64,000 nt of DNA from Herminiimonas sp. (GTDB lineage Bacteria > Pseudomonadota > Gammaproteobacteria > Burkholderiales > Burkholderiaceae), in the NCBI RefSeq assembly GCF_030655415.1, contig NZ_JAURVN010000009.1, forward strand, positions 1-64,000, read 5' to 3'. Each line of letters begins with the position of its first letter. Position 1 is the first letter of the stretch. This document shows, one piece after another, positions 34,529 to 44,830 of this stretch. Position numbers and translations under genes: made by a program. Under the pieces are notes generated by a model that did not search any database, was not told the DNA's origin, and was given only the letters and a program-made list of their open reading frames with translations.

Positions 34529-35845
34529 ATGAAAGTAATTGTTTTAGGTTCAGGCATCATTGGTACGGCTTCCGCCTGGTTTTTGCACAAGGCGGGACAC
34601 GACGTCACTGTCATCGATCGCCAACCCGGCGCCGCACAAGAAACCAGTTTTGCCAATGGCTGCCAGATCTCTGTCTCACACGCTGAACCCTGGGCTAATC
34701 CTGCAGCCCCGATGAAAGTATTGAAATGGCTGGGCAAGGAAGACGCGCCTTTGCTGTATCGCTTCCGTCCGGAATGGCTGCAATGGAAATGGGCGCTCAG
34801 CTTCCTGCGTGAATGCACGCCTGCCCGCACTGCTGACAACATCCGCCAGATTGTCGCCATCTCGGAGTACAGCCGTCAAACCTTGCAATCGGTACGCGCC
34901 GAAACCGGCATCGGTTACGACCATCTGACACGCGGCATTCTGCACTTCTATACCGAACAAAAAGAATTCGACGAATCATTGGCCGCAGCAAAGCTGATGT
35001 GCGAACTCGGTTGCCAGCGCAATTCGATCAGCGCGGATGAAGTGGTACGTATCGAGCCGGCACTGGCCAGCATTCGCGACAAAATCGTCGGTGGCGACTT
35101 TACCGAAAGTGATGAGTCTGGTGACGTCTATAAATTCACTAGCGGTCTGGCAGCGAAAGCAGCCGAAGTCGGTGTGCAATTCCAGTTCAACACGACCGTC
35201 ACTCGCCTGATTACAGAAGGCTCGGGCGCACATGCAAAAATCAGCGGCGTTGAAGTCATCACGCCAGATGGCCGTCATCAAGTCTTGCATGCCGATGCGT
35301 TCGTGCTGGCGATGGGCAGCTTCTCGACCCAGTTGGCCAAACCGCTAGGCATCGACCTGATGATTTATCCGGGCAAAGGTTATTCAGCGACTTATGCGAT
35401 CACCAACCCGGACGCCGCACCGTCCGTGTCCTTGACGGATGATGGTTACAAGCTGGTCGTCTCACGCCTGGGTGACCGTTTGCGCGTGGCAGGCACCTGC
35501 GAATTGAATGGCTATACACGCGAGCTCAACACCACGCGCTGCGAAGCGATCACCCGCCGTACACAGGAATTATTCCCGGGTGCCTGCGATTATGAAAATC
35601 CGGTTTACTGGACTGGTCTGCGTCCAATGACGCCATCCAATGTGCCTTATATAGGCAAGACCAAATTCAGCAATCTATTCCTCAATACCGGCCACGGTAC
35701 GTTGGGATGGACCATGGGCTGCGGCTCGGGACGTGCAGTTGCAGAAATTATTTCCGGCCACAAACCGGAAGTAGATTTCAAATTCACCGGCATGGAATAC
35801 AAACCATCCGGTCGCATTTTGACGCCGCAATCAGTCCCTGCCTGA
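34529..35845 (+). CDS. dadA: D-amino acid dehydrogenase small subunit
   Basis: A 438-aa FAD enzyme that deaminates D-amino acids, chiefly D-alanine, at the cytoplasmic membrane, passing electrons to the respiratory chain. Seen: the FAD loop VLGSGIIGTASAWFLHKAGH, ETSFANGCQISVSHAEPWAN, and the C-terminal FLNTGHGTLGWTMGCGSGRA. The 145-bp upstream region is very AT-rich with TACAAT at about 34488. An Lrp-family gene converges from downstream, and Lrp control of dad genes is known in enterics. Confidence 0.95.
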   Translation: MKVIVLGSGIIGTASAWFLHKAGHDVTVIDRQPGAAQETSFANGCQISVSHAEPWANPAAPMKVLKWLGKEDAPLLYRFRPEWLQWKWALSFLRECTPARTADNIRQIVAISEYSRQTLQSVRAETGIGYDHLTRGILHFYTEQKEFDESLAAAKLMCELGCQRNSISADEVVRIEPALASIRDKIVGGDFTESDESGDVYKFTSGLAAKAAEVGVQFQFNTTVTRLITEGSGAHAKISGVEVITPDGRHQVLHADAFVLAMGSFSTQLAKPLGIDLMIYPGKGYSATYAITNPDAAPSVSLTDDGYKLVVSRLGDRLRVAGTCELNGYTRELNTTRCEAITRRTQELFPGACDYENPVYWTGLRPMTPSNVPYIGKTKFSNLFLNTGHGTLGWTMGCGSGRAVAEIISGHKPEVDFKFTGMEYKPSGRILTPQSVPA

Positions 35846-35862
35846 AACGCGTTCGTGCAATA

Positions 35863-35897
35863 AAAAAGCTGCGTGTATTTGCACGCAGCTTTTTTTT
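35863..35897. terminator. bidirectional terminator between dadA and the Lrp-type gene
   Basis: GCTGCGTG / CACGCAGC stem (35868-35889) flanked by an A-run and a run of eight T. Confidence 0.9.
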
Positions 35898-35916
35898 GTC
35901 TGAAACAAACGTGTTT

Positions 35917-36426
35917 TTATTTCCCAATACGTACCTGCACCGCCGCAGCTTTTTCATCAAAGGCAATCCGCGTATCGAACTTCGCGCGTTTCATCGGGAA
36001 GCGCGATTGAAAATGCCGGACATTGCCCGAGCCGGAAATCGCGCGGCGTACGAATTGATAATAGGCGTCCATATCCACCACATGCACCACCAGGAAATAA
36101 TCGTAGTCGCCGGATACGAAGTAACACTGCATCACTTCTGATTCCTTGTTCATGCGCTTTTCGAATTCCTGCATGCGCTCGTCCGCCTGATTTTCCAGCG
36201 ACACTTCCAGAAACGCCAGCATGCCGTAGCCGAGTGCAAACGGATCGATCATCGCAACGTCTGCACCAATAATGCCCGCCTCGCGCATATCGCGTATGCG
36301 GCGCAGGCAAGTCGGCTGCGAAATATGCACCGCGTCGGCCAGTGTGCGCGTCGGCGTTTGATTGTCTTTCTGCAGCATGTTCAACAGCTTGCGATCGACT
36401 TTATCCAGGGTATGAAGTTTGGGCAT
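35917..36426 (-). CDS. Lrp/AsnC family transcriptional regulator
   Basis: A 169-aa regulator. The N-terminal helix-turn-helix (LDKVDRKLLNMLQKDNQTPT then ISQPTCLRRIRDMREAGII) is joined to a RAM/ACT-like ligand domain (VSGDYDYFLVVHVVDMDAYY). It is divergent from the LivK-type gene at 36557 and convergent with dadA, so either may be a target. Its length and sequence suggest an AsnC/BkdR-type member and not global Lrp. The effector is probably an amino acid. Confidence 0.92.
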   Translation of the reverse strand: MPKLHTLDKVDRKLLNMLQKDNQTPTRTLADAVHISQPTCLRRIRDMREAGIIGADVAMIDPFALGYGMLAFLEVSLENQADERMQEFEKRMNKESEVMQCYFVSGDYDYFLVVHVVDMDAYYQFVRRAISGSGNVRHFQSRFPMKRAKFDTRIAFDEKAAAVQVRIGK

Positions 36427-36556
36427 AAGAATATGTAAATCAAAGAAAAAACGCTTTACGTCGCATTTTCTTCTGTTGTAAGGTCGTTGTCTTGAGAGGC
36501 ATGCATGACCAGTGTTGCAGCTACTCTGTATTTTTACAATCCTCAGGAGAAAATAT

Positions 36557-37702
36557 ATGCAGTTAAAGACCAGAATGATCCCGTTGGCCGGCCTGATTGC
36601 GTTTGCTCTCGCAGGAACTGCCTGGGCTCAAGAACAGATAGTCAAGATCGGTAGCGTCGCGCCTATCACCGGCACCGATGCGCACATGGGCAAGGATAAC
36701 GAAAACGGCGCCCGTATGGCGGTCGAAGACTTGAACGCCAAAGGCACCACCATCGCCGGCAAAAAAGTGAAGTTCCAGTTGCTGGCAGAAGACGATGCCG
36801 CTGATCCTAAACAGGCAACCGCAGCCGCACAAAAACTGGTCGATGCCAAAGTCTCGGTCGTGATCGGCCATCTGAATTCAGGCACCACCATTCCAGCATC
36901 ACGGATTTATTCGAACGCAGGCATTCCACAAATCTCGCCATCTGCGACTAATCCAAAGTACACGCAACAAGGATTCAAAACTGCATTCCGCGTAGTCGCC
37001 AATGATGCGCAACTCGGTCAAGTGCTCGGCCAATACGCCGTCAAAACACTGGGCGGAAAAAGTATCGCCGTCATCGATGACCGTACCGCTTACGGCCAGG
37101 GCGTCGCCGATGAATTCGCCAAAGGCGTCAAAGGCGCAGGCGGGGCCATCGTTGCGAGCCAGTACACGAATAACAAGGCAACCGACTTCAATGCGATCCT
37201 GACTTCGATCAAATCCAAAAAACCGGACATCATTTTCTTCGGCGGCATGGATGCAGTGGGCGGTCCGATGATGCGTCAGATGAAGCAACTGGGCATTAAT
37301 GCCAAGTTCATGGGCGGCGATGGCATCTGTACCGGCTCATTACCAGGTTTGGCAGGCGATGCGCTGGGTGACAATCAAGTTATCTGTGCTGAAGCTGGTG
37401 GCGTGCCTGAAGCACGCAGAAAAGGCGTGGAAGACTTCCGCGCTGCATACAAAAAACGCTTCGGTGTTGACGTGGTCTATACCGCTGCTTACGCCTACGA
37501 TGCAACCTTCGCCGCAGTTGAAGCAATGAAAAAAGCCGGTTCGACCGAACCTGCAAAATTCCTGCCGGAATTGAGCAAGATTAATTATCCAGGCATCACC
37601 GGCGCGATTGCTTTCGATACCAAAGGTGATATCAAGGACGGCACCTTGACGCTCTACACCTTCAAAGGTGGCAAGCGCGAACTCGTAGCTGTCACCAAAT
37701 AA
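36557..37702 (+). CDS. branched-chain amino acid ABC transporter substrate-binding protein (LivK-like)
   Basis: A 381-aa periplasmic binding protein of the type 1 fold. Signal peptide (residues 1-24, GTAWA-Q), mature start EQIVKIGSVAPITGTDAHMG, and the family motifs PRISPSATNP-like PQISPSATNPKYTQ and VIDDRTAYGQGVADEF. The start is ATG 36557 with AGGAGA upstream. No permease or ATPase genes follow it and a terminator closes it, so it is an orphan receptor. It could feed the LivHMGF system at 41-44 kb or one elsewhere. Confidence 0.93.
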   Translation: MQLKTRMIPLAGLIAFALAGTAWAQEQIVKIGSVAPITGTDAHMGKDNENGARMAVEDLNAKGTTIAGKKVKFQLLAEDDAADPKQATAAAQKLVDAKVSVVIGHLNSGTTIPASRIYSNAGIPQISPSATNPKYTQQGFKTAFRVVANDAQLGQVLGQYAVKTLGGKSIAVIDDRTAYGQGVADEFAKGVKGAGGAIVASQYTNNKATDFNAILTSIKSKKPDIIFFGGMDAVGGPMMRQMKQLGINAKFMGGDGICTGSLPGLAGDALGDNQVICAEAGGVPEARRKGVEDFRAAYKKRFGVDVVYTAAYAYDATFAAVEAMKKAGSTEPAKFLPELSKINYPGITGAIAFDTKGDIKDGTLTLYTFKGGKRELVAVTK

Positions 37703-37721
37703 ATTGGTACACGTTTCATGC

Positions 37722-37752
37722 AAGCCTCGCGCTAAAACCGCGAGGCTTTTTT
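37722..37752 (+). terminator. terminator of the LivK-like gene
   Basis: AAGCCTCGCG (37722-37731), seven-base loop, CGCGAGGCTT (37739-37748), then T-run. Confidence 0.9.
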
Positions 37753-37807
37753 ATTCCTGCAGCAAATCAAATAATTTGCAGATGAAGTAATTTGAACAGA
37801 CAAACAT

Positions 37808-37835
37808 AAAGCGCTACTAAGAGCGCTTTATTTTT
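37808..37835. terminator. hairpin downstream of the XRE-cupin gene
   Basis: AAAGCGCT (37808-37815), loop of six, AGCGCTTT (37822-37829), then TATTTTT on the plus strand. It could close the long minus-strand operon. Confidence 0.55.
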
Positions 37836-37876
37836 AGAGAATGCTGCTGCGGATGCAGTGGCAGATTTCGATGTGA

Positions 37877-38467
37877 TTAGAACGTCGCCGGAGAATTAAC
37901 CCACATGACTTTGGCAACCACATCGCCAACATTGCTATAACCATGCGGCACATTACTGGCAAACGTAAACACGTCACCCGGACCGATGATATAGCTGTCA
38001 TCGCCCAAACGCAGTTCCAGCGTACCTTCCAGCACATAACCTACCTCTTCACCGACATGCTCGATCTGGCCATCACTGGCTGCGCCCGGTTCCACGATAT
38101 GTATATTCGCCTGCAACAAACCGCCACGAGTCGGTAGTACCAAACGCTCCATCGAGATGCCACCGGTCTTGATGACAGGTCGCTCGCCCACGCGCAACAC
38201 TGGACCAACTGCCGGCATTTCTTCCGACATCAGCGTTGAGATATTGGTATCCAGTGCCATCGCCAGTCGATGCAACATTGCCAGTGATGGCGTCGCTGTA
38301 CCGCGTTCGATCTTGGATACCAGGCTTTCTGAACATGCGGCTTTTTGCGACAACTGCATCAAGGTCATGCCTGCCACCAAACGGGTATGACGAAGCCGTA
38401 CACCCAGTCCGGAGACGGATGGTTTTTTCTCGACAACTTCGGTGCTTGAGACAGGATCGCGTTTCAT
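37877..38467 (-). CDS. XRE-family regulator with cupin effector domain
   Basis: A 196-aa regulator. N-terminal helix-turn-helix (LRHTRLVAGMTLMQLSQKA then SESLVSKIERGTATPSL) and a C-terminal cupin barrel (GEEVGYVLEGTLELRLGDD, then PGDVFTFASNVPHGYSN) that would bind the inducer. PuuR of the putrescine pathway has the same architecture. The start is ATG 38467, preferred to the TTG at 38473. It is last in the operon that begins at 46006, 48 bp after the amidohydrolase gene. Two dyads over the operon promoter (46042-46097) are the probable operators. Confidence 0.93.
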   Translation of the reverse strand: MKRDPVSSTEVVEKKPSVSGLGVRLRHTRLVAGMTLMQLSQKAACSESLVSKIERGTATPSLAMLHRLAMALDTNISTLMSEEMPAVGPVLRVGERPVIKTGGISMERLVLPTRGGLLQANIHIVEPGAASDGQIEHVGEEVGYVLEGTLELRLGDDSYIIGPGDVFTFASNVPHGYSNVGDVVAKVMWVNSPATF

Positions 38468-38515
38468 CTGCAATTTCTCTATTCGTTAAAAAACAGGTTC
38501 GAACTTTCAGCGCTG

Positions 38516-39808
38516 CTATTGATTCGCCAGCTCGACCACTGTGTATGCAAGGGCTTGCACGCCCAGATATAAATCTTCAGGCGCGGTTTCCTCGGCGGCA
38601 TTGTGACTGATTCCGCCCTTACTTGGCACAAAAATCATCGCGGTAGGGCAATGCTCGGCCAGATACATGGCATCGTGAAAAGCACCTGAAGTCAGTCTTT
38701 GCGGCTCGCCACGCTTGGCCAAATGACCGGCACGCACACAAGCGCGCTCGATCAAATTCAACATATCAGCAGGGAAATGGGTAGGCGGACGCGAGAAAAA
38801 ACATTCGAAGGAAATACTGCCGCGCCATTGATAGCCGCTCGTAATCTTCGTCAAAAACTGTTCAAAGCGTTCGATCACTTCAGCATCAACACAGCGCACA
38901 TCAATCGTGAATTCGACTTTACCCGGAATAGTATTCACCGAATTCGGACCCACTTGCCAACGTCCCAGCGTCAATCGTAAATTGCTGGCGGCCTCTTTTG
39001 CAACATACACATACAACTGCTGCGCGATGGCAACAGCTGCCATCATCGCATCGCTACGCTCATCCATAGGCGTGGTCCCCGCATGCGCCGCCATGCCCGT
39101 GCAATCGACCTTGTACCAACGCACGCTCTGAATCCCGGCCACAACACCGAGTGCGGCATGCGCACGTTCCAGCACCGGCCCTTGTTCAATGTGCAGCTCA
39201 ACACACGATGCGATCGGTAAGGCTAACGGTCTGCGTGTGACGTCAGCAGATGCCAGCAAGGCCGCATCGACGGCATCGCCAAATGTGATGTTGTCGCCAT
39301 CGCGTACTTCACGATACGCCGGCAAGCGCGACGGATCGACAAAGGCGCTAGAGCCCATCGCGCCGGGGCCGAAACGACTGCCTTCTTCATTGGTCCATGC
39401 CACCACCTCAATCGCACGACGGGTACTAATACCCGCATCGTTCAAGGCGGCAATCACTTCCAGTCCGGCCAGCACGCCATACGCGCCATCCAGTTTGCCA
39501 CCGACCGGTTGCGTATCGGCGTGACTACCTGTCAGCACTGGCGGCAAGTCAGTCGTACCTGGGCGACGGAAAAATAAATTCGCACAATCGTCGGTCGCTA
39601 CTTCACAACCTAAAGCGCGCGCGGTATCGATCAGATGACGACGCGCATCCAGATCGATTTGCGTTAAGGTCTCGCGCGCTACGCCGCCATCGTCGCGACC
39701 ACCAAATGCTGCCAGTGCCGCGATCGCATTTTGCAAGCGCTCGTTATTGATACTGTCTTGCGCTTTCTCGGCTTGAGAAGTGGATGCATCTTGTATTGCT
39801 TGAGTCAT
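38516..39808 (-). CDS. M20-family Zn amidohydrolase (N-carbamoyl-L-amino acid hydrolase/allantoate amidohydrolase type)
   Basis: A 430-aa metal-dependent amidohydrolase. Typical motifs: GGRDDGGVARETLTQ, metal ligands in GSHADTQPVGGKLDGAYG and EEGSRFGPGAMGS, ELHIEQGPVLE, and the C-terminal TSGAFHDAMYLAEHCPTAM and SHNAAEET. Relatives open N-carbamoyl amino acids, beta-ureidopropionate or allantoate, releasing ammonia and CO2. ATG 39808 has AGGA upstream, and the frame extends to 39880 without support. It follows the amidase gene by 13 bp. Confidence 0.9.
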   Translation of the reverse strand: MTQAIQDASTSQAEKAQDSINNERLQNAIAALAAFGGRDDGGVARETLTQIDLDARRHLIDTARALGCEVATDDCANLFFRRPGTTDLPPVLTGSHADTQPVGGKLDGAYGVLAGLEVIAALNDAGISTRRAIEVVAWTNEEGSRFGPGAMGSSAFVDPSRLPAYREVRDGDNITFGDAVDAALLASADVTRRPLALPIASCVELHIEQGPVLERAHAALGVVAGIQSVRWYKVDCTGMAAHAGTTPMDERSDAMMAAVAIAQQLYVYVAKEAASNLRLTLGRWQVGPNSVNTIPGKVEFTIDVRCVDAEVIERFEQFLTKITSGYQWRGSISFECFFSRPPTHFPADMLNLIERACVRAGHLAKRGEPQRLTSGAFHDAMYLAEHCPTAMIFVPSKGGISHNAAEETAPEDLYLGVQALAYTVVELANQ

Positions 39809-39821
39809 CGTGATGTCCTGT

Positions 39822-41120
39822 TCAGTTGGTCGAAGCGAAAACGCGTTCGAGTAAATTTGCGGCCGACAGTGTACGAGCATCGCCCCAACGTGGGCCGGTC
39901 AAGGTCACACCCAGCGGCATGCCGCCTGGACCATTTCCCAATGGAACGTGCACGCAAGGATTGCCGAGTAGCGACCACATGCGATTGAAAATTGGATCAC
40001 CGGTAGCAGCAAGCCCAGCTGGCGCTTCGCCTTCGGTACTTGGAGAAAGCAGAATGTCTACCTTGTCGAATACACCGGCCACCATCTGGCGCGATGCAGC
40101 CGCCAAAGCCTGCGCCGCAACATACTCGGTGCCATCGATGGCTCTACCCGCTTGCAGCAACGCAGCGAACGCATCGCTAAATCCTTCAGGATGCGTGCGT
40201 GCTTCTGGTGCGAATGCGGCAGCCGCTTCATAACCCATGATGCGAATTTGCGCATCGGTCAGGCCACCGCAAGGTGCTGGTAAATCAACGTCGCTGATCA
40301 CAGCGCCCGCGCCTTCCAGCAAACGCGCCGCAAGTTCCAACACTGCGCGCGTACCAGCACCAGCACGATCCCAATGCGGGGTACGACAAATACCTATACG
40401 TAATTTTGATGGCGCGGCGTTTGAATTCAAACCGTCAGACAAAGGCAGGCGCGATAACGCACCGATGAAAAAAGCGGCGTCGCCAACTGTGCGCGTCAAC
40501 ACGCCCACAGTATCCAGGCTAGGCGACAGCGATTTGATGCCGGCCAAAGACAAGGTGCCGTAAGTAGGTTTGTAGCCCACTACACCGCAATACGCAGCAG
40601 GTCGAACGATCGATCCCGCAGTTTGCGTAGCGAATGCCGCTGGCACCATACCGCTAGCAACTGCAGCAGCGGAGCCACTCGATGAACCACCCGGCGTATG
40701 GTCGACAGCACCATGCGGATTACGCGTAGGACCTGGGCGAAACGTGGCGAACTCAGTCGTCACGGTTTTACCCATGATCACCGCACCCGCAGTGCGCGTA
40801 GCGGCAACACAGGCCGCATCGACCAACGGCCGATGATTCTCATAAATCGGTGAACCGTAGGTGGTCGGCATATCTGCCGTATCCATCAAATCCTTGACGC
40901 CTATCGGCAAGCCGTACAACAAACCGGAATGCGATTGCGCGTCAAGCTTGCGTGCCTGTTCAATGACGGCCGCAGCATCAAAATGCTGCCATGCATGCAC
41001 CGCCGATTCATATTCTTCAATGTGTGCAATACCGGAGCGTGCCACGGTTTCAACGGAAACTTCGCGACGTGCGATACATGCTGCGAGTTCTTTCAGGGAT
41101 GAGCTAGCGTAATGTTTCAA
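39822..41120 (-). CDS. amidase (amidase-signature family), TTG start
   Basis: A 432-aa amidase with the Ser-cisSer-Lys triad: Lys in LPIGVKDLMDT, the Gly/Ser-rich DHTPGGSSSGSAAAVASG, and the nucleophile region QTAGSIVRPAAYCGVVGYKP. It hydrolyses an amide to acid and ammonia. Substrate unknown, but clustering with a carbamoyl-hydrolase-type enzyme and an amino-acid-type importer suggests an amide or ureide. The only suitable start is TTG at 41120, 12 bp after livF, without a strong ribosome site. Confidence 0.9.
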   Translation of the reverse strand: MKHYASSSLKELAACIARREVSVETVARSGIAHIEEYESAVHAWQHFDAAAVIEQARKLDAQSHSGLLYGLPIGVKDLMDTADMPTTYGSPIYENHRPLVDAACVAATRTAGAVIMGKTVTTEFATFRPGPTRNPHGAVDHTPGGSSSGSAAAVASGMVPAAFATQTAGSIVRPAAYCGVVGYKPTYGTLSLAGIKSLSPSLDTVGVLTRTVGDAAFFIGALSRLPLSDGLNSNAAPSKLRIGICRTPHWDRAGAGTRAVLELAARLLEGAGAVISDVDLPAPCGGLTDAQIRIMGYEAAAAFAPEARTHPEGFSDAFAALLQAGRAIDGTEYVAAQALAAASRQMVAGVFDKVDILLSPSTEGEAPAGLAATGDPIFNRMWSLLGNPCVHVPLGNGPGGMPLGVTLTGPRWGDARTLSAANLLERVFASTN

Positions 41121-41132
41121 TATGCGCCCCGA

Positions 41133-41840
41133 TCAACCGAAGTAAGCGGAGCGTACATCGTCATTGCTGGACAAGGCTTCCGCTGTGCCTTCTGCAACTA
41201 CGCGTCCTTGCGACAACACATAACCGTAATGCGAGATTGCCAAAGTCTGGCGCGCATTCTGCTCGACCAGCAAAACCGTGATGCCGAGCGCATTGATGTT
41301 GCGGATGACGTTAAAGTTTTCTTTAACGTACAACGGTGACAAACCCAGCGATGGTTCATCGATCACCAGTAACTTTGGCTCAGCCATCAAGCCACGTCCT
41401 ATCGATACCATCGCCTGCTCACCGCCAGACATGGTGCCGGCCAATTGCGCCGCACGTTCTTTCAGTCGTGGAAAAATTTCATACACGCGCGCCAAACGAT
41501 CGCGCACGACGGAGCCATCTTTGACGAGGAAGGCACCAAGCGCCAGATTTTCTGCCACGCTCATGCGCGGAAAAACCTTGCGGCCTTCCGGAATGCAAGA
41601 AATGCCGCTGGCGATAATCGCATGCGTTTTTTCACCAGCGAGATTACGTCCGCCCCACAGAATTTCGCCCTGACGTGGTGGCGTCAAGCCGAGTATCGAA
41701 CGAATCAAAGTGCTTTTTCCAGCGCCGTTGGCACCGAGTATGCAAGTGATCTTGCCGGGTACGACTTCGATAGAAACGTCGTGTAATACATTCACCTTGT
41801 CGTAGCCGGTGGTGAGTCCCTTGACGGTCAGGTTGCTCAT
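41133..41840 (-). CDS. livF: ABC transporter ATPase LivF
   Basis: A 235-aa ATPase of a branched-chain/amide amino-acid importer. Walker [12 protein letters not shown], signature MSGGEQAMV, Walker [15 protein letters not shown]. The ATGA overlap with livG shows translational coupling. Confidence 0.94.
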   Translation of the reverse strand: MSNLTVKGLTTGYDKVNVLHDVSIEVVPGKITCILGANGAGKSTLIRSILGLTPPRQGEILWGGRNLAGEKTHAIIASGISCIPEGRKVFPRMSVAENLALGAFLVKDGSVVRDRLARVYEIFPRLKERAAQLAGTMSGGEQAMVSIGRGLMAEPKLLVIDEPSLGLSPLYVKENFNVIRNINALGITVLLVEQNARQTLAISHYGYVLSQGRVVAEGTAEALSSNDDVRSAYFG

Positions 41841-42658
41841 TCAGCTTCTCCCAGATAGGCGGTTTGCACGTTTGGATCGGCAGTAATTTCGGCGTAGGTT
41901 CCTTCGGAAATTTTCTTGCCGTAATTGAACACGATGCAACGATCGGTAATGCGCTCGATCACATTCATTTCATGTTCGATCAATACGATGGAAAGATTTT
42001 CCAGCTTCCCGCGTACTTGCAAAATGTCATCCATCAGTGCTTCGGTTTCATCATGCGTCATGCCGGCCGAAGGTTCATCCAGCAACAGCAAACGCGGACG
42101 ACTCAACAAGGCGCGACATACTTCAATCCGACGTCTATCGATCATCGTAAAGGTATCGACCGGCTCGAACATGCGCGCCACCAATGGTGGGCTGAAGATG
42201 TTCAACAGCGCTTCAACCTTGGCGACATAGCTGTCGTACTGCGCGCGGAAGGCTTTGCGTTGAAACAGGTTGAAGAACAAACCATGATTCATGTGCTGGT
42301 AATCGCCGATGACAATATTGTCGAATACCGTTAGCGGCAAAGACAAACGCGAACGCTGAAAAGTACGTGCGACACCGCTGCGATAAATGTCCTGAGGCGT
42401 CTGGCCAATTACTTCCGTATTGTTGTAAATGATGGAACCGCTGCTGGCTTTATACAAACCCGTCAGCACGTTGAAGAAGGTGGTCTTGCCGGAACCGTTA
42501 GGTCCAAGCAGGCCAAGAACTTCACCATCGCCAATGTGCATATTGAGTTGATCCAGCGCGGTCAAACCGCCGAAGCGCATCGTCAGGTCGGTGACTTGAA
42601 CCAAGGCTGGCGGTGTAGCCAACACACTAGATGTTGCAGAGATAGGTAAGGCGCTCAT
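41837..42658 (-). CDS. livG: ABC transporter ATPase LivG
   Basis: A 273-aa ATPase of the same importer. Walker [12 protein letters not shown], Walker [16 protein letters not shown] and the [20 protein letters not shown] C-terminal region of LivG. The signature is altered: where most LivG have LSYGxQRxLEIARAL, this protein reads [16 protein letters not shown], with no recognisable SGG core. Many LivG vary here, and LivF carries a normal signature. The start overlaps the livM stop. Confidence 0.92.
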   Translation of the reverse strand: MSALPISATSSVLATPPALVQVTDLTMRFGGLTALDQLNMHIGDGEVLGLLGPNGSGKTTFFNVLTGLYKASSGSIIYNNTEVIGQTPQDIYRSGVARTFQRSRLSLPLTVFDNIVIGDYQHMNHGLFFNLFQRKAFRAQYDSYVAKVEALLNIFSPPLVARMFEPVDTFTMIDRRRIEVCRALLSRPRLLLLDEPSAGMTHDETEALMDDILQVRGKLENLSIVLIEHEMNVIERITDRCIVFNYGKKISEGTYAEITADPNVQTAYLGEAE

Positions 42659-43821
42659 AGCACATCCTTTCTGCCAAAGAACAGGCGCGTTTTGCGCGGC
42701 AATAAACCATCAGGACGGAACAACAGAATCGCGATTACCAATGCTGCGTACAGCAGCACGCGGTATTCCTGAATGAACTGTAATTTTTCCGGCAGCATCA
42801 AGACGATGATTGCGGCGGGAATCAAGCCAATCGGATTACCCAGCCCACCGAGAATCACGATCGATACCAGCAACAGCGAATCGGAAAAACTGAAGTTATT
42901 CGGCGCGACAAAACCAATCATCATGCCGTACACACTCCCGGCAATCCCTGCGAACAAATTACCCAGCGTGAAAGCGATCACCTTCCAGCGTGCGATATGC
43001 AAACCGAAGGTTGCAGCAGCTGTTTCATCGGTACGCACCACGTCCATACTCAAACCTATCCACGACCGTTCCAAAGCTTTGACCAGTACAAACGCACCGG
43101 CGCAAATAATCAGACTCAGAATGAAGTAAGAGATGTAGAACGAAAACTCGATACCGAACAGCGTGAAGCCATCGTTGAAGGCATAACCGAACAGTTTCAT
43201 GCCCGGCACTTGCAAACCTTGCGGTCCGCCCAGCACGTCATTCACTTCGATAAAGGTCTTGAACAAGATACCGAACGCAATCGTCACCAACGCAGCATAG
43301 TGACCACGCGTACGTAGTACCGGCCAAATCAGCACTGAACCGATGATCGCCGCGACCACACCCGAGATCGCAATATTTGCCAGTTGTGGCAAACCAGTGT
43401 GCGTCGCCAATACGGCCGTGGTGTAACTGCCGATACCGAAGAAAGCAGCACCGGCAAAGTTCGCCACACCAGCAAAACCGAATTGCATCGTCAAGCCCAT
43501 GCAGGCAGTCGAATACAACAACACGGCGCAGATCATCATCAACACAAAGTGCGAATCATAAAATGCAGCTGCCAGTATCAACAGACCGATCACTGTCCAT
43601 AAACGTGCGAGGCCAGGTCTATCTGCCGCTGCCAGTTCTATGCGTTGCGTGGTACCGAATTTTTTGCCGGCCATGACCAAGGCCAGCGCAAATACAATCA
43701 ATACGCCGATGGCAAGTTGCGACTCTGCATGCAGGAACAGCCACATGTAAAACGTCACGCCCAATGCTGCGAGCGCCAGTACCAGCTTCGCAGAATGACT
43801 CTTTAATTTATGTGCGTTCAT
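42655..43821 (-). CDS. livM: ABC transporter permease LivM
   Basis: A 388-aa membrane permease with about ten helices. The central conserved stretch is MQFGFAGVANFAGAAFFGIG and the cytoplasmic coupling loop is ERSWIGLSMDVVRTDETAAA. It ends with the family's RPDGLLPRKTRLFFGR. The ATG at 43821 lies one base after the livH stop, and the frame is open to 43851 inside livH. Confidence 0.93.
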   Translation of the reverse strand: MNAHKLKSHSAKLVLALAALGVTFYMWLFLHAESQLAIGVLIVFALALVMAGKKFGTTQRIELAAADRPGLARLWTVIGLLILAAAFYDSHFVLMMICAVLLYSTACMGLTMQFGFAGVANFAGAAFFGIGSYTTAVLATHTGLPQLANIAISGVVAAIIGSVLIWPVLRTRGHYAALVTIAFGILFKTFIEVNDVLGGPQGLQVPGMKLFGYAFNDGFTLFGIEFSFYISYFILSLIICAGAFVLVKALERSWIGLSMDVVRTDETAAATFGLHIARWKVIAFTLGNLFAGIAGSVYGMMIGFVAPNNFSFSDSLLLVSIVILGGLGNPIGLIPAAIIVLMLPEKLQFIQEYRVLLYAALVIAILLFRPDGLLPRKTRLFFGRKDVL

Positions 43822-43822
43822 A

Positions 43823-44752
43823 TCAGACCCGTTCGCTTGATTTTTCGGCAATCAAGCCGGTTGGTTTCCACGCCATCAAGATAATGACAACGGCAAATGC
43901 AAAGACGTCTTTGTAAGCACTAGGAATATTCGGTATCAAGGCTGGCAACATCGCGCTGCCAAACACCTGCAAGCCTGCAAACAAGAAGCCACCAAGAATC
44001 GCGCCGTAGATATTGCCGAGTCCGCCGAGAATCGCTGCCGAGAAACCAATCACGCCCAGCAACAAGCCGACGTTGAAATTGATTTCGTTGTAGTACAAGC
44101 CATTCATCACACCCGCCAGCGCCGCCATGCCTGAACCAAGTGCAAAGGTCAGCAACACGACTGCTTCGAAGTTGATGCCCATCAGCCTTGCGGTTTCGCC
44201 ATCCTGCGCTACTGCGCGTATCGCCATACCGAGTCGGGTCCGCGTAATCAGAAAGTGCACGCCGGCGATAATCGCCAGACCGCTGACTAAAAGAATTACG
44301 TTATCCGCACGCAAGGCGAAGGCGCCAAAATTGATCGCATCAGTAGGCAGTAAAGATGGGAACGGTTTGGAATTTGAACCATCTGGATAAAACAGACGCA
44401 CTGATTCGCGCATCACGGTGCCGAGCATCAGCGTTGCCAGCAAGGTGTTCAGCGGCGGTGCTTTATGCAAAGGCAAAATCAAAAATTTGGCGATCGCTGC
44501 ACCGAGCAATCCCGTCACGCACACTGCGCTCAAGACTACTGCCAGCAAACGTATCCACGGTGAACCTATATCCAGCATCAAGACGCCGGTAGAAGCGGTA
44601 AGACCGGCAAAGGCACCGACCATCAAGGTATCGCCGTGCGAAAACTTGATGACGTCGAGCACGCCGAAAAACAAGGTAAAACCAACGGCGACCATGGCGT
44701 AAATCATGCCGAGCATCAGTCCGTTGAAAATATATTGGCTGATCACACTCAT
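43823..44752 (-). CDS. livH: ABC transporter permease LivH
   Basis: A 309-aa permease with about eight helices. Seen: FNGLMLGMIYAMVAVGFTLF at the N-terminus, MAIRAVAQDGETARLMGIN (coupling loop) and ILGGLGNIYGAILGGFLFAG. It follows the binding-protein gene by 78 bp and is closely coupled to livM. Confidence 0.94.
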   Translation of the reverse strand: MSVISQYIFNGLMLGMIYAMVAVGFTLFFGVLDVIKFSHGDTLMVGAFAGLTASTGVLMLDIGSPWIRLLAVVLSAVCVTGLLGAAIAKFLILPLHKAPPLNTLLATLMLGTVMRESVRLFYPDGSNSKPFPSLLPTDAINFGAFALRADNVILLVSGLAIIAGVHFLITRTRLGMAIRAVAQDGETARLMGINFEAVVLLTFALGSGMAALAGVMNGLYYNEINFNVGLLLGVIGFSAAILGGLGNIYGAILGGFLFAGLQVFGSAMLPALIPNIPSAYKDVFAFAVVIILMAWKPTGLIAEKSSERV

Positions 44753-44830
44753 CGTTATTCCTCTGTTGCTGTCTGAATGCAGGCCGGCACTGGGCCGGAC
44801 CTGCGACTCATGTTTTGCTTAACGACTGGT